The position numbers and the translations under genes are program-made. From Lunularia cruciata (taxonomy: Eukaryota; Streptophyta; Marchantiopsida; Lunulariales; Lunulariaceae), in assembly GCA_948567375.1 (NCBI GenBank), contig OX419759.1:53049493-53113492 (forward strand): 64,000 bases of DNA, read 5' to 3'. Under the pieces are notes generated by a model. That model did not search any database, was not told where the DNA came from, and saw only the letters and a program-made list of their open reading frames with translations. Every line of letters starts with the position of its first letter. The first letter of the stretch is position 1. Positions 55,411-64,000 of the stretch are shown one piece after another.

Positions 55411-55704
55411 TGTGATAACCTAGTGGTGACATACTAATAGTATATATATAACTTACCAATTATACTAATAGTATAATTTGTAAGAATAAGTCCTTTCCTT
55501 GAGGATATAGGTTGGAAATGACTAAAATAAGAATAAAGTGTCATATTATCACGAGTGATCTATTCTTGCATGTTTAACCTCTTTGGGAAAAACCACTCCC
55601 ATAAGAATGTAGAGACGCCCACTAAGGTGCCTTATAGAAAAGAAAAATTAACAACCACTCTAACAAAATATTTAAGAAACTAAGCTCTTGATAGTGGTGG
55701 TTCA
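55411..55704 (+). repeat. LTR-like repeat family 4, copy y
   Basis: TGTGATAACCTAG, TGACATACTAATAGTA, GAGGATATAGGTTGGAAATG, AAGTGTCATATTATCACGAG, AACCTCTTTGGGAA, CGCCCACTAAGGTGCCTTAT and terminal GATAGTGGTGGTTCA, collinear with copies x and z. It directly follows the plus-strand coding remnant, as a 3' LTR would. Confidence 0.5.
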
Positions 55705-58200
55705 CTTTACACCAATTGCCTCTTCTTCTTCAAGAGCCTCTTTTACACCATGGCTAATCCCTCCCAGGTTAGTTTTTAGGCCAAAAGTTGGTTTTCAAGC
55801 TAAAGGTTCTTTCACCTTGATGTTATTGTTGACTACATGCATCCCTTCCTACAAGACATAATCCAAAAGAAATCTAAAATCTTTGTCTACTTTGCTTTTC
55901 TTTTTCCATGTTACTCTCAATACTCCATCATTCCTAGAACCCTTCCTTGCATTGACTAATATCAAGGATAACTTCCTTGAGATATGCAAATTTCCTCAAT
56001 AGCTACTCAAGTACTTATTCCCATTGAATGTCAAGGGTAACTTCCTTGATTAAGTGCAAATTTCCTAGGCAAGTACTCAAAGACACACTCCTATTGCCAA
56101 ACTCATCATTTCTACTTGACCAATCATACAACCAAAGAAGTAAGTGAAAGTTATGAAACAAAAAGAGTCAAAGAAATCCTTAAGCTGAATACTTCAATTA
56201 TGAAAGAAGTAGGCATAAGCTTTTGTGGGTTTCAAACCATATATACCATTTCCAAACTCTTGAGATGAAGATGATTAGTGGCTAAGAGTGCTAGAAATCT
56301 TCTATCTATCCTAATTATCACTAATCCTACCTACTCATCTTATCCTAAGTGAAATTAAGAGGTGATTGTGCAACCTACCACTAGTGACAACTAGCACTTG
56401 TCATTAACTCTAGATGTAATTACAGCTCCAAAATCTTTGCCTACAAAATTGTCTTGTAGTTCATAAAGTATGTTAGGCTAAAGGTCTTCCAAGATAAATA
56501 TCTTTCAAGGCCAAAGATATTTCTAGGCCAAAGGATATCTACAATTAATATATACCATATTTCTTCCTTCTTCATCTTGGCTAGAATATCTTTATCCTAA
56601 AAGGTACTTAAGGACTAAGTGGATTTCTAGGTGGCCATTATCTAATCCTATGTCATCCACTTGCAATCCCAGTCCTTTCCTAATTACATGCTAAGGATTC
56701 TAATTCTATCTTATCCTTATTGTGACAAAATAATAATTTATTTTACATGCATCAAGGGAGGTGTCAAGTTTACCCCTAAATTTTATTTTGACTTTGTCTT
56801 CCATGAACATTTCTACACCAAAGTGCCACTTGGCCAAAGGATATGGTACACAACTGAAGTCCTTCTTCCAAGAAACTACACTCAAGGCTGAAGGCATTCT
56901 TCCTAAAGTTGAGGTGCAAGGCCAAAATCCTTGAGCCTACTTCCTATCTTACAATTCATAAGGAGCTTCCTTAATAGCAAAGTTTTGCACAACAATGGTC
57001 ATTCATCCAAAAATATTTACAATGTTGAAGGCAAAGTAAACTTTCTCTTGAAGTTCTACACTATGCTGAAGGGCTTTCTTCTCAGATATTTATGATGCCA
57101 TAGGTCTTTCTTCTTGAATATTTACAATGTTGAAGGCTTTCCTCCCTGAATATTTACAATGCTGAATGCACTCTTCTTGAAATTTTTTTGAAGCTTCAAA
57201 TGCTCATAATGTTTGCTAAAGATCTGCAAACAATATGATATTGGTGTCAATAGAGGGCCCTTGAGAAGATGCTTCCAACAAGATCACCATCACTTCATTT
57301 CAACATGTAAGCATAGAGATATGAGCCCTAAAGTGCTTGTAGCAAAAGTCATTTGGGAATAAAACTATTTGGAGTTGGGTCCTTCATGCAAAGAATCAAA
57401 CAAGAATCATAAAAAACCTTCTCTCATCAAGCATATTGCTAGAGTATTTATCCATTACACAGAAGGTATGTGGTTCATCTCAATGTGAGGCTACATCCAC
57501 AAGAAGTATTTTGCACCAACTTTTCTCCCTCAGCCTCTTGACAATCTTTGAGTATAGACTTCTTTTTGTCACTTGATTCTTCCTCACCATATCAGAGTTA
57601 GCTCACACATCCAACCTAACCCTGGGACATTAGAGTAAAACCTAACAATCTCTCCCTTGACTCTTGTCTTGGGGTTAGTAACCTTGCAACAACTTATCGA
57701 TCAATGGGAAGTTCTAGACAGAAAGCCAATCACTTGACCCCTCCTTTAAACTAGAATAAACTAGAACTTATAACCATAGCTCATATAGTGATAGAGTAAC
57801 CAAAGTAGCCAAGGTCACCATTAATGCTAGGTCATCCTACTCATGCGCCACTTGCACAACCTGTAGGGTAGCAAGATGCCTAGAGAAATTTTTTGAAGGT
57901 ATGACTTTGGTAAAGGCATCAGCCGGGTTGAGCTTACCATCAATCTTGACTAGATCAAACATTTTCTAAGACACAACTTGCCTAAGAAAGTGACATATGA
58001 TGTCCATATGCTTAACCCTACTATCCATCACCTGATTTTCAGCTAGGTGTAAAGCACTTTACTATCATAGTGAAGCATTACATTTCCATGCATCAGCCAC
58101 ATCTAAACAATGAGTCTATCCAACCAAATTGCCTCCTTTGCTGCTTTCGCTATTGCCACATACTAGTAGTGGATTGTGCAGCACACTTTTAGTAGATTAG
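55705..58200. other. No recognised gene; degenerate minisatellite at 57000-57185
   Basis: AT-rich sequence without coding signal. Between about 57000 and 57185 a unit of roughly 35 bases (TTCTTGAATATTTACAATGTTGAAGGC and variants) recurs about five times imperfectly. TTAGTAGATTGTAGTAGATTGTGCAGCACACTTTTG at about 58185 repeats a nearby segment. Confidence 0.45.
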
Positions 58201-58248
58201 TAGATTGTAGTAGATTGTGCAGCACACTTTTGCAAGGTAGATCTCCAA

Positions 58249-59053
58249 CTAATGCACCCACCACCAAGTGTCAATACATACCCCGTTGTTGATCTCTGCT
58301 TGTCCATAGTCAACATCTACATAACCATCTAGTGATGTGGCATTCATTGATCTTCTATCAAATAAGAGCCCATAGTCTGGTGTACCTCTCAAATACTTGA
58401 GAATCCACTTAATTGCTTCCCAATGTGTCCTTCTTGGATTTGACATATACTTGGACACCTTACATAGTGCTAGGGCAAGATCAGGTCTAGTGCAAGTCAT
58501 CAAGTACATGAGACTCCCAACAACCTTCTCATAAGGAATGTTAGCCATCAAACCCTTCTCCGTGACATTTGTAAGGCAACATGCCGCTGAAAGCTTGAAA
58601 TGAGAAGCTAGAGGAGCACTTACTGGTTTATAGTTCTCCATGTTCAACCTAGCAAGTACCTTCCTAGCATATTTGCCCTGCATCAACTACAACTGACCAG
58701 TGCCCAAGTTCCTCTTGATCTCCATGCTACCAACCTAACCTTGTAGATCTTTGATCCCTCCTTAGGACCCTCCTTCAACTTGTAGATCCACTTACAATCT
58801 ATCACTTGTTGATCCTTAGGTAACCTAACTTGCTCCTAAGTTTTATAATCCCTGAAGGATTCCAACTCCCTCTCCATAGAACCAAACCACTCATCCTTTT
58901 CACTAGAAGAACATGCCTCCTTGTAGGATGGGGGTTCACCTTCTTCCAAGACCAAAGCATACGCATCATTTCCAAAAGTCAAGTCATCATCCAACAACTT
59001 TGTTGATGTACCATATTTTTTTGGAGCTCAACTAGCACACCTTGATGACCTCC
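58249..59053 (-). pseudogene. Ty1/copia RT-RNase H remnant with internal deletion
   Basis: The upstream part (about 58690-59053) reads DEWFGSMERELESF, LPKDQQVIDCKWIYKLKEG: the beginning of a copia RT. It then jumps to GKYARKVLARLNMENYKPVS, PYEKVVGSLMYLMTCTRPDL, KYMSNPRRTHWEAIKWILKY, LRGTPDYGLLF, GYVDVDYG (58249-58686): the RT end and RNase H start. The catalytic palm (YVDD) is missing, so an internal deletion removed it. Element D is inserted in its upstream part at TAAAT. Confidence 0.9.
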
Positions 59054-59058
59054 TAAAT
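59054..59058. repeat. Presumed target-site duplication TAAAT of element D (one side)
   Basis: The five bases flanking D's 3' LTR. The partner lies beyond the window end and could not be compared. Confidence 0.4.
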
Positions 59059-59163
59059 TGTAAAAGACCGAAACCGAGGAGAGAAATAGGAGAATGGAAA
59101 TTCACATTGGGACACTTGAATGAGGGAAAACTCCGAATGCCTAGCATGAGCTTTGGCCTTGGT

Positions 59164-59170
59164 ATTTATA
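59164..59170 (-). promoter_or_regulatory. TATA box of element D LTR
   Basis: TATAAAT (minus strand) about 20 bases downstream of the nearest GAAGCTTC palindrome. Conserved in all family LTRs. Confidence 0.75.
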
Positions 59171-59189
59171 GGTATCATACAAGTCCCTT

Positions 59190-59411
59190 GAAGCTTCTCA
59201 AGAAGCTTCCTTGAGCCGCTTTCTTGGAGTGCAAGCCAAGTTAACTAAGAAGCTTCTCAAGAAGCTTCCTTCTAGAAGCCGCCTACTTGGCGTGCAAGCT
59301 AAGCTAGTTAGAAGCTTCTAGAAGCTTCCTTCTAGAAGCTACCTGCTTAGGGCGCAAGTTAACTAGTTAGGAAGCTTCCTAAGAAGCTTCTTAGATGCTT
59401 CTAGAATATTC
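59190..59411 (-). promoter_or_regulatory. GAAGCTTC palindrome array (heat-shock-element pattern), element D LTR
   Basis: GAAGCTTC at 59190, 59202, 59249, 59261, 59311, 59321, 59371 and 59383. The stretch 59311-59328 is GAA-nn-TTC-nn-GAA-nn-TTC without a break, followed by TTCTAGAA; 59399-59411 is TTC-nn-GAA-nn-TTC. These match the alternating nGAAn units bound by heat-shock factor trimers. Heat-responsive activity is inferred by analogy with heat-activated plant retrotransposons. Confidence 0.5.
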
Positions 59412-59445
59412 TAGGTTATTTTGTCTTATTCTCTACTTCGTAAGC

Positions 59446-62400
59446 TCAACTAACTTCGTCACTAAACTCCATATTGTAACATATTCCCCCACCGCTAGTT
59501 GGTGATGTCCTCGTCGCCAGTGAAGCTTCGAATTCCTTGATGGCCATCTGTGCATTCTGGAGGTGAGAAAGAGGTTCCCATGTAGCATCATGAAGGGGAT
59601 ACCCTTTCCAAAGGACCTTGTACTCCGTATGTTGGTGACGGCCTCGTTGAATATGGCGACGCGCAAGGATACGGTCAACTTCGTACTCCTCATGATCATT
59701 GATAGGGACAGGAAGAGGGAGAGGTTGGACTCGAGAGGAAAAGGAAGAAGGGTTAGGAACAAAGGGTTTCAACTTGGAAATATGAAAGACAGGATGGATA
59801 CGCATGTGACAAGGTAAGGCAAGACGATAAGCAACAGAAGAGATAATGTGGGTGATATCAAAGGGTCCTATCCAATTAGGAGCAAGTTTACGAACTTGGG
59901 TATCAAGTGGGAGAGGGAGGTTACTAGAGGATAGCATGACTTTATCACCAACTTCAAAGGTGAGATCACGACGATGATGGTCTGCATATTGTTTTTGGCG
60001 ATTCTGAGCAACAAGGAGGTGAGATTTGGCTTGTTGGAGAGATTGGGATATAGTGGTCAAGAATGTAGAAGTATGAGGAACCTGAGAGGGAGGGGGAGCA
60101 AGAAGAGAATCTGGAACAAGCGGATCTTGGCCAAAATTGAGAAAGAAGGGAGAAAATCCAGTGCTTGCCTATTTGGAATTGTTGTAGGCAAATTCTGCAG
60201 CTACAAGACATTCATCCCAGTTGGTATGGTGGACATTGACAAAGGCCAACAACATATCCTCCAATGTTCGATTGGCACGTTCGGTTTGTCCATCAGTTTG
60301 AGGATGATAGGCCGTGGACAAAGCAAGCTTGGTGCCGAGTATCTGGAAGAGTGCTTGCCAAAACTTCTCGGTAAATCAAGGATCACGGTCAGAGATGAGT
60401 ACACGTGGCATCCCATGATGCTTGAAGACATTGTCGAAGTAGATTTGTGCTAAGGTTGGAGCATCCACGGTATCACAGGTTGGTGCCAAGTGGATTTGCT
60501 TACTAAGCTTATCCACAAACACCACAATTGCCGTGTGTCCTTGTTTTGTCTTTGGCAAGGATGTGATGAGATCCAAGCTCACATGCTCCCAACGAGCGGA
60601 TGGAATGGCAAGTGGTTGAAGGAGTCCACTCGGCTTCTGGTTGCTGGCCTTGTTCCGTTGGCAACTCTCACATGATCGGACAAAGTCTCGAACATCTCGT
60701 GTCATGTTGGGCCACCACCATTGGCGTTGGAGGGTGCCCAAGGTCTTGTCCACTCCCATGTGACCAGCTATTGGTAAATCATGGGCTTCTTGAAGGCGCA
60801 CAAGTCGAAGATCACCTTTGGTTGGAACATAGATCTGGTCTGCATGGAATAAAAGGCCTTCCTTGAAGGAGAAGGTGTTGTACTCCTTGTCGCATGCTGT
60901 TAGACGACCGTGTACCATTTGGAAGAAGGGATCTTGCTGTAGGGCTAACCGAAACTCGTTATGAATCTTGGGATCAATTGACACCGTTGTAATTGCTGCC
61001 GTGATGAGAGGAAGAGACTTCAAATCAGGTCGTCGTGATAGAGCATCAGGGATGACATGGAACCAACCTGGTTTGTACTCAAGTTTGATGTCGAACAATT
61101 GGAGTTGCTCTTCCCATCGATGATGTCGACTCTTCATGTGCTCTAGGTGTAAGGTCTGCAACAATGGCTTGTGATCAGTTTGCATGATCACTTGTTTCCC
61201 CAAGAGATAATGCCTCCATACCTTGGTGGCATATACCATTGCAAGTTGTTCCCGATCCCGAGCAGAGTAATTTCTTTCCGCTGTATTTAGTCGGCGAGAC
61301 ACAAAGGCAATTGGATGTAGTCCATCTGGAAATTCTTGTTGCAACACAGCTCCAATTGCAAAGTTAGAAGCATCAAAATCAACCACACAAGGTAGTTGAG
61401 GATCATATGGTTGAAGAATAGGTCTTGAAGACACCATATGCTTTAACTTCTGGAATGCTTCTTCATGCTTGGTGGTCCACTGGAAGCTCGAGTTCTTTCC
61501 CAAGAGGTCAGTCAATGGTGCAGCCACGTGAGCATAATAGTGGATGAACCGTCGATAAAAACTGGCCAGTCCATTGAATGCTCGTACTTCTGTAGCATCC
61601 TTCGGGGTAGGCCAATCAGTAATGGCCTTGATCTTCTCTTCTTCCATCTTGATCCCCTCTGATGAGATCTTATGACCCAAGAAGGTAACCTCCTTCTGCC
61701 AAAAAGCACACTTTGACTTCTTGCAGTAAAATTTCCACTATCGTAGTCGTCTTAGGACTTCTCGCACATGATTCACATGTTCTGCCTCTGTCCTGCTATA
61801 GATTAAGATATCATCTAAGAACACCACCACGGACCGATCTAATAGTCCCTCCAACACTCGATGCATCTGATCCATGAAGACTGCTGGAGCATTAGTGAGT
61901 CCAAAAGGTAGAACTCTCCACTCAAAATGTCCATACCTTGTGCGAAAAGCAGTCTTTTGCACGTCCTCTCCTTCAATAGGAATTTGCCAATAGCCGCTAC
62001 GAAGATCCAGCTTGGAAAAGTAGCGTGCTCCACTTAGTTGATCAAGCAGGTCATCTATCCGAGGCAAGGGATATGCATTCTTCACGGTTTGCTTATTGAG
62101 CCCACGGTAATCAATACAGAAACGAAGTCCTCCATCCTTCTTTGGAACAAATAGTACCGGTGCTCCCCACGGAGAGGTACTATGTCGTATGAAATCCTTC
62201 TCCAACAACTCTGTAAGTGTTGTTCGCAACTCCTCCAACTCCTTTGGTGAGAGCCGATAGATTGGTCTACTCACTGGAGTACTCCCTGGCAATAACTCGA
62301 TCTTGAAGGGCATACCTCGATCGGAGGGTAATCCCTTTGGCAGATCATCCGGAAACACATCTGCAAACTCCTGAACTATCCGATCAACCATTGCTTGATG

Positions 62401-63099
62401 CGGCACTTGGCCCTCCTCATATTGTTCTTGTGCAATCGGCTTGATCCACACCGCGAATACAGACTTATCGTCCTCCAAAGCTTGCTCTATGGCTGCTTCA
62501 TTCACAAACTTCCCTTCTAGGGACTCATCTCTCTTCCAAGCTTGCTCCATGGTTGCCTTCCTGGCAAACTTCCCATCTTGGGACTCATCTCCCTTCCAGA
62601 TTCGCTCTATGGCTACCTTCTCGACAAACTTCCCATCTTGGGACTGACTATTCTTAGGTGTCTTACTCAGAGGTGCCAGACAACCTAATCGGAAATTCCT
62701 ACCTTGGTGTTGTACTTGAATTTGGTGTCGGGTCCAATCAAATTGAACCTTATGACATTCAAGCCAAGGTAGACCTAGAATGATATCATAATGTAGAGGT
62801 GCCACTACGAACCTCATACACTCCAAATACTCCTTCCCAATCTTGAAGGTAACAGGATGCAAGGTGCGGAATGCAGAACCCTTTCTACCATCCGCCATCA
62901 TCAAACTACTTCCAATCACTGGCCTGATAAGAATACCCAATTCCTTTGCCACTCGCATAGAGATGCAATTCTCTGAACTTCCAGAATCAACCAAAATTCT
63001 ACAACCCCGATTAGATATCATACCTTGCAAGTGAAGCAAACTTGCATAGGTCGAGCCTTCAATCCCATTGGAACTAATCAAGCTCCCAGTAGGCGGCTC
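59446..63099 (-). pseudogene. Element D pol: protease-RT-RNase H-integrase-chromodomain (three stops)
   Basis: One frame from the -1 overlap (about 63130) to TGA 59446-59448. Protease [11 protein letters not shown] (intact D-S-G) and [10 protein letters not shown]; linker with three DGKF repeats; RT with [41 protein letters not shown] and catalytic [13 protein letters not shown] at 61738-61740; RNase H (VVDFDASNFAIGAVLQQ, TDHKPLL, PDALSRR); integrase HHCC (AHDLPIAGH...CESCQ), first Asp in SLDLITSLP, second in ISDRDP, then TGA 60376-60378, Glu in QTERAN, TAG 60169-60171; GPF; chromodomain 59521-59688 (EYEVDRILARRHI, YKVLWKGYP, TWEPLSHL). The chromodomain would guide integration to marked chromatin. 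The stops make it non-coding as it stands. Confidence 0.95.
59482..59493 (-). other. Polypurine tract of element D
   Basis: GGTGGGGGAATA on the minus strand directly before the LTR. A and C have AGAGGAATA at the same place. The tract is also read as pol codons. Confidence 0.75.
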
Positions 63100-63129
63100 G
63101 AAATCTCCTACTGGGATTCCTCGTTTCCC
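63051..63129 (-). promoter_or_regulatory. Gag-pol -1 frameshift signal, copy D (slip site, hairpin, possible pseudoknot)
   Basis: Read on the minus strand: GGGAAAC (63123-63129) in frame G-GGA-AAC, spacer GAGGAA (63117-63122), stem arm TCCCAGTAGG (63107-63116), 13-nt loop (63094-63106), stem arm CCTACTGGGA (63084-63093), all ten pairs matched. Loop bases TCGAGCC (63095-63101) are complementary to GGCTCGA (63051-63057), 26 nt beyond the stem: an H-type pseudoknot layout. The gag stop TAG (63108-63110) is in the 5' arm, and a TGA in the pol frame lies just before the slip site. The overlap is therefore only about 24 nt and contains the heptamer. Confidence 0.75.
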
Positions 63130-64000
63130 GGATCATTCCGCTCCACAACCTCCACTTGGGCAACTTGTCGAGGTTGTCCATTCTTGAGTGGACATTCAGC
63201 AATGCGATGCCCCAACTGGCGACAATAAAAGTAACCTCCATTTTGTCGTAATCTTTCTCTATCTGCTGTGCCAAGTGGTCTTCGCTGGATAGCATCAATC
63301 TCCATTGGTACCGGTTCTTCCACTCGTGGTACGGGTAGGTTTTGTGTAGGTCGAGGTCGAGACCAAGTTGTTGCAACTAAGGAATCAAAACGCTCAGCCA
63401 ATTGCATGGCTTCTTCTACGTTCTGTGGCTCTCGCATGGTCACCTCCAATCTGGTTCGTGACTTCAATCCTCGCACAAATCGATCCAAAACTTCACCTTC
63501 TTGGATATCTGGAATTTGCATGATGATATTCTGAAATTGTGTGATGTAGCTTCTCACCAAACCAATCTGCCTCAACTCCGCCAATTTATCTCGTGCAGCT
63601 CGGGTGGCATTTATAGTCTGAAATCGACCAAGTATTGCATCCTTGAATTCTGCCCATGTCAAAATTGGTGTAACAATTTGTCGTTCAGCTCTTTCTACTC
63701 GGAATCGCCACCAAAGTTTTGCCACGCCATCCAACTAGCTAGAAGCCAAGAGAATTTGTTTCCGCTCGTCTTGAAGATTGGTGGCTTCAAAGTAACGTTC
63801 ACAGTCAAACACAAAATTTTTCACTGTGCCTGGAACATTCTTGCCTTCAAACACCTTGGGTTTCGGAAATCGAATGCGATCTTCTCCATCTCGAACTGGT
63901 GCTCTGTCTATCTGTTCTCGTCGTTGCTGGTCTCGTTCATCCAACAATCGAGTAAGATGCTCGATTTGTTGTTGCATTGCAAGGATAACATCCGGTATTG
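63108..64000 (-). pseudogene. Element D gag (one stop; 5' end beyond window)
   Basis: Reads IPDVILAMQQQIEHLTRLLD (coil), RFPKPKVFEGKNVPGTVKNF, CERYFEATNLQDE, then TAG at 63735-63737 (element C has Gln there), LDGVAKLWWRFRVERAERQ, the capsid core (FKDAILGRFQTINATRAARD, VRSYITQFQNIIMQIPDIQE, EVLDRFVRGLKSRTRLEV), a Pro-rich linker and a zinc knuckle whose first Cys is Tyr (YFYCRQLGHRIAECP). The C-terminus is NDPGNEESQ and TAG, overlapping the frameshift signal. From element C, the start codon should lie about 7 bases past the window edge. Confidence 0.93.

Larger units (their letters stand above)
59059..59481 (-). repeat. Element D 3' LTR
   Basis: 423 bp; on the minus strand TGTTACAATATGG to TCTTTTACA. 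It aligns with the LTRs of A and C. It holds eight GAAGCTTC palindromes and TATAAAT. Pol runs 36 bases into it. Confidence 0.93.
59059..64000 (-). mobile_element. Element D: best-preserved chromovirus copy, truncated by window end
   Basis: Minus-strand copy of the A/C family. Gag and pol each stay in a single frame over their entire length with no indel. The only visible defects are four nonsense codons (63735-63737 in gag, 61738-61740 in RT thumb, 60376-60378 and 60169-60171 in integrase) and one zinc-knuckle Cys-to-Tyr change. It retains more CpG than A or C, in keeping with a younger insertion. The 5' LTR, primer site and first few gag bases lie beyond 64000. It is inserted in a Ty1/copia remnant. 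Confidence 0.95.

Noticed and set aside
59563-60453. Long plus-strand frames (84 and 159 codons) over element D
   Set aside because: They are antisense shadows of the pol frame, which has clear integrase and chromodomain motifs.

Overview
This is plant nuclear DNA. There are two intact germin-like protein (GLP) genes, and almost everything else is decayed LTR retrotransposon. Primer-binding sites complementary to initiator tRNA-Met, a plant-type chromovirus with a C-terminal chromodomain, a Tat/Athila-like Ty3 element and a Ty1/copia remnant all point to a land plant with a large, repeat-rich genome (conifer, fern or similar). The sequence alone does not fix the species. No rRNA, tRNA or CRISPR was seen.

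Layout. 0-6.7 kb: old minus-strand Ty3 remnants (RT thumb, RNase H, integrase) and an unrecognised coding family. 6.7-20.8 kb: element B, a minus-strand non-chromovirus Ty3 element with a 5-bp target duplication (AGCTT). Its left LTR is split by element A, a 5.6-kb plus-strand chromovirus (ATACT), and its leader is split by a solo LTR (GATCT). 20.8-22.7 kb: more old coding remnant and a short LTR-like repeat. 22.8-27.5 kb: GLP1 with its flanks. 28.1-29.4 kb: a truncated second copy of B. 31.2-36.8 kb: element C, a second copy of A's family (TTAAC). 38.5-39.1 kb: tandem repeats. 40.5-46.1 kb: a GLP cluster holding a truncated copy, an intact copy (GLP2) in an inverted 3.9-kb duplication of the GLP1 block, and a rearranged copy. 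47.0-48.1 kb: an extremely AT-rich block. 49.6-51.5 kb: two further solo LTRs of the family that interrupts B. 53.6-55.7 kb: an unrecognised acidic/coiled-coil coding remnant and an LTR-like repeat. 58.2-59.1 kb: a Ty1/copia remnant. 59.1-64.0 kb: element D, the best-preserved chromovirus copy, on the minus strand and cut off by the window end.

The most interesting signal is in the chromovirus family (A, C, D). In all three copies gag and pol lie in different frames (pol is -1), and the short overlap holds GGGAAAC, a 6-nt spacer and a 10-bp hairpin. One base pair of that hairpin differs in a compensatory way in copy A. In copy D the loop can also pair with downstream sequence as a pseudoknot. 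This looks like a programmed -1 frameshift signal. The same family's LTRs carry up to eight GAAGCTTC palindromes, some phased as perfect heat-shock-element arrays just upstream of the TATA box, which suggests a stress-responsive promoter.

The GLP genes are the only clear host genes: secreted cupin proteins of 239 residues with all metal ligands present, differing at 9 residues. The retroelements are all broken, mostly by C-to-T / G-to-A transitions at CpG sites, as expected for long-methylated repeats.
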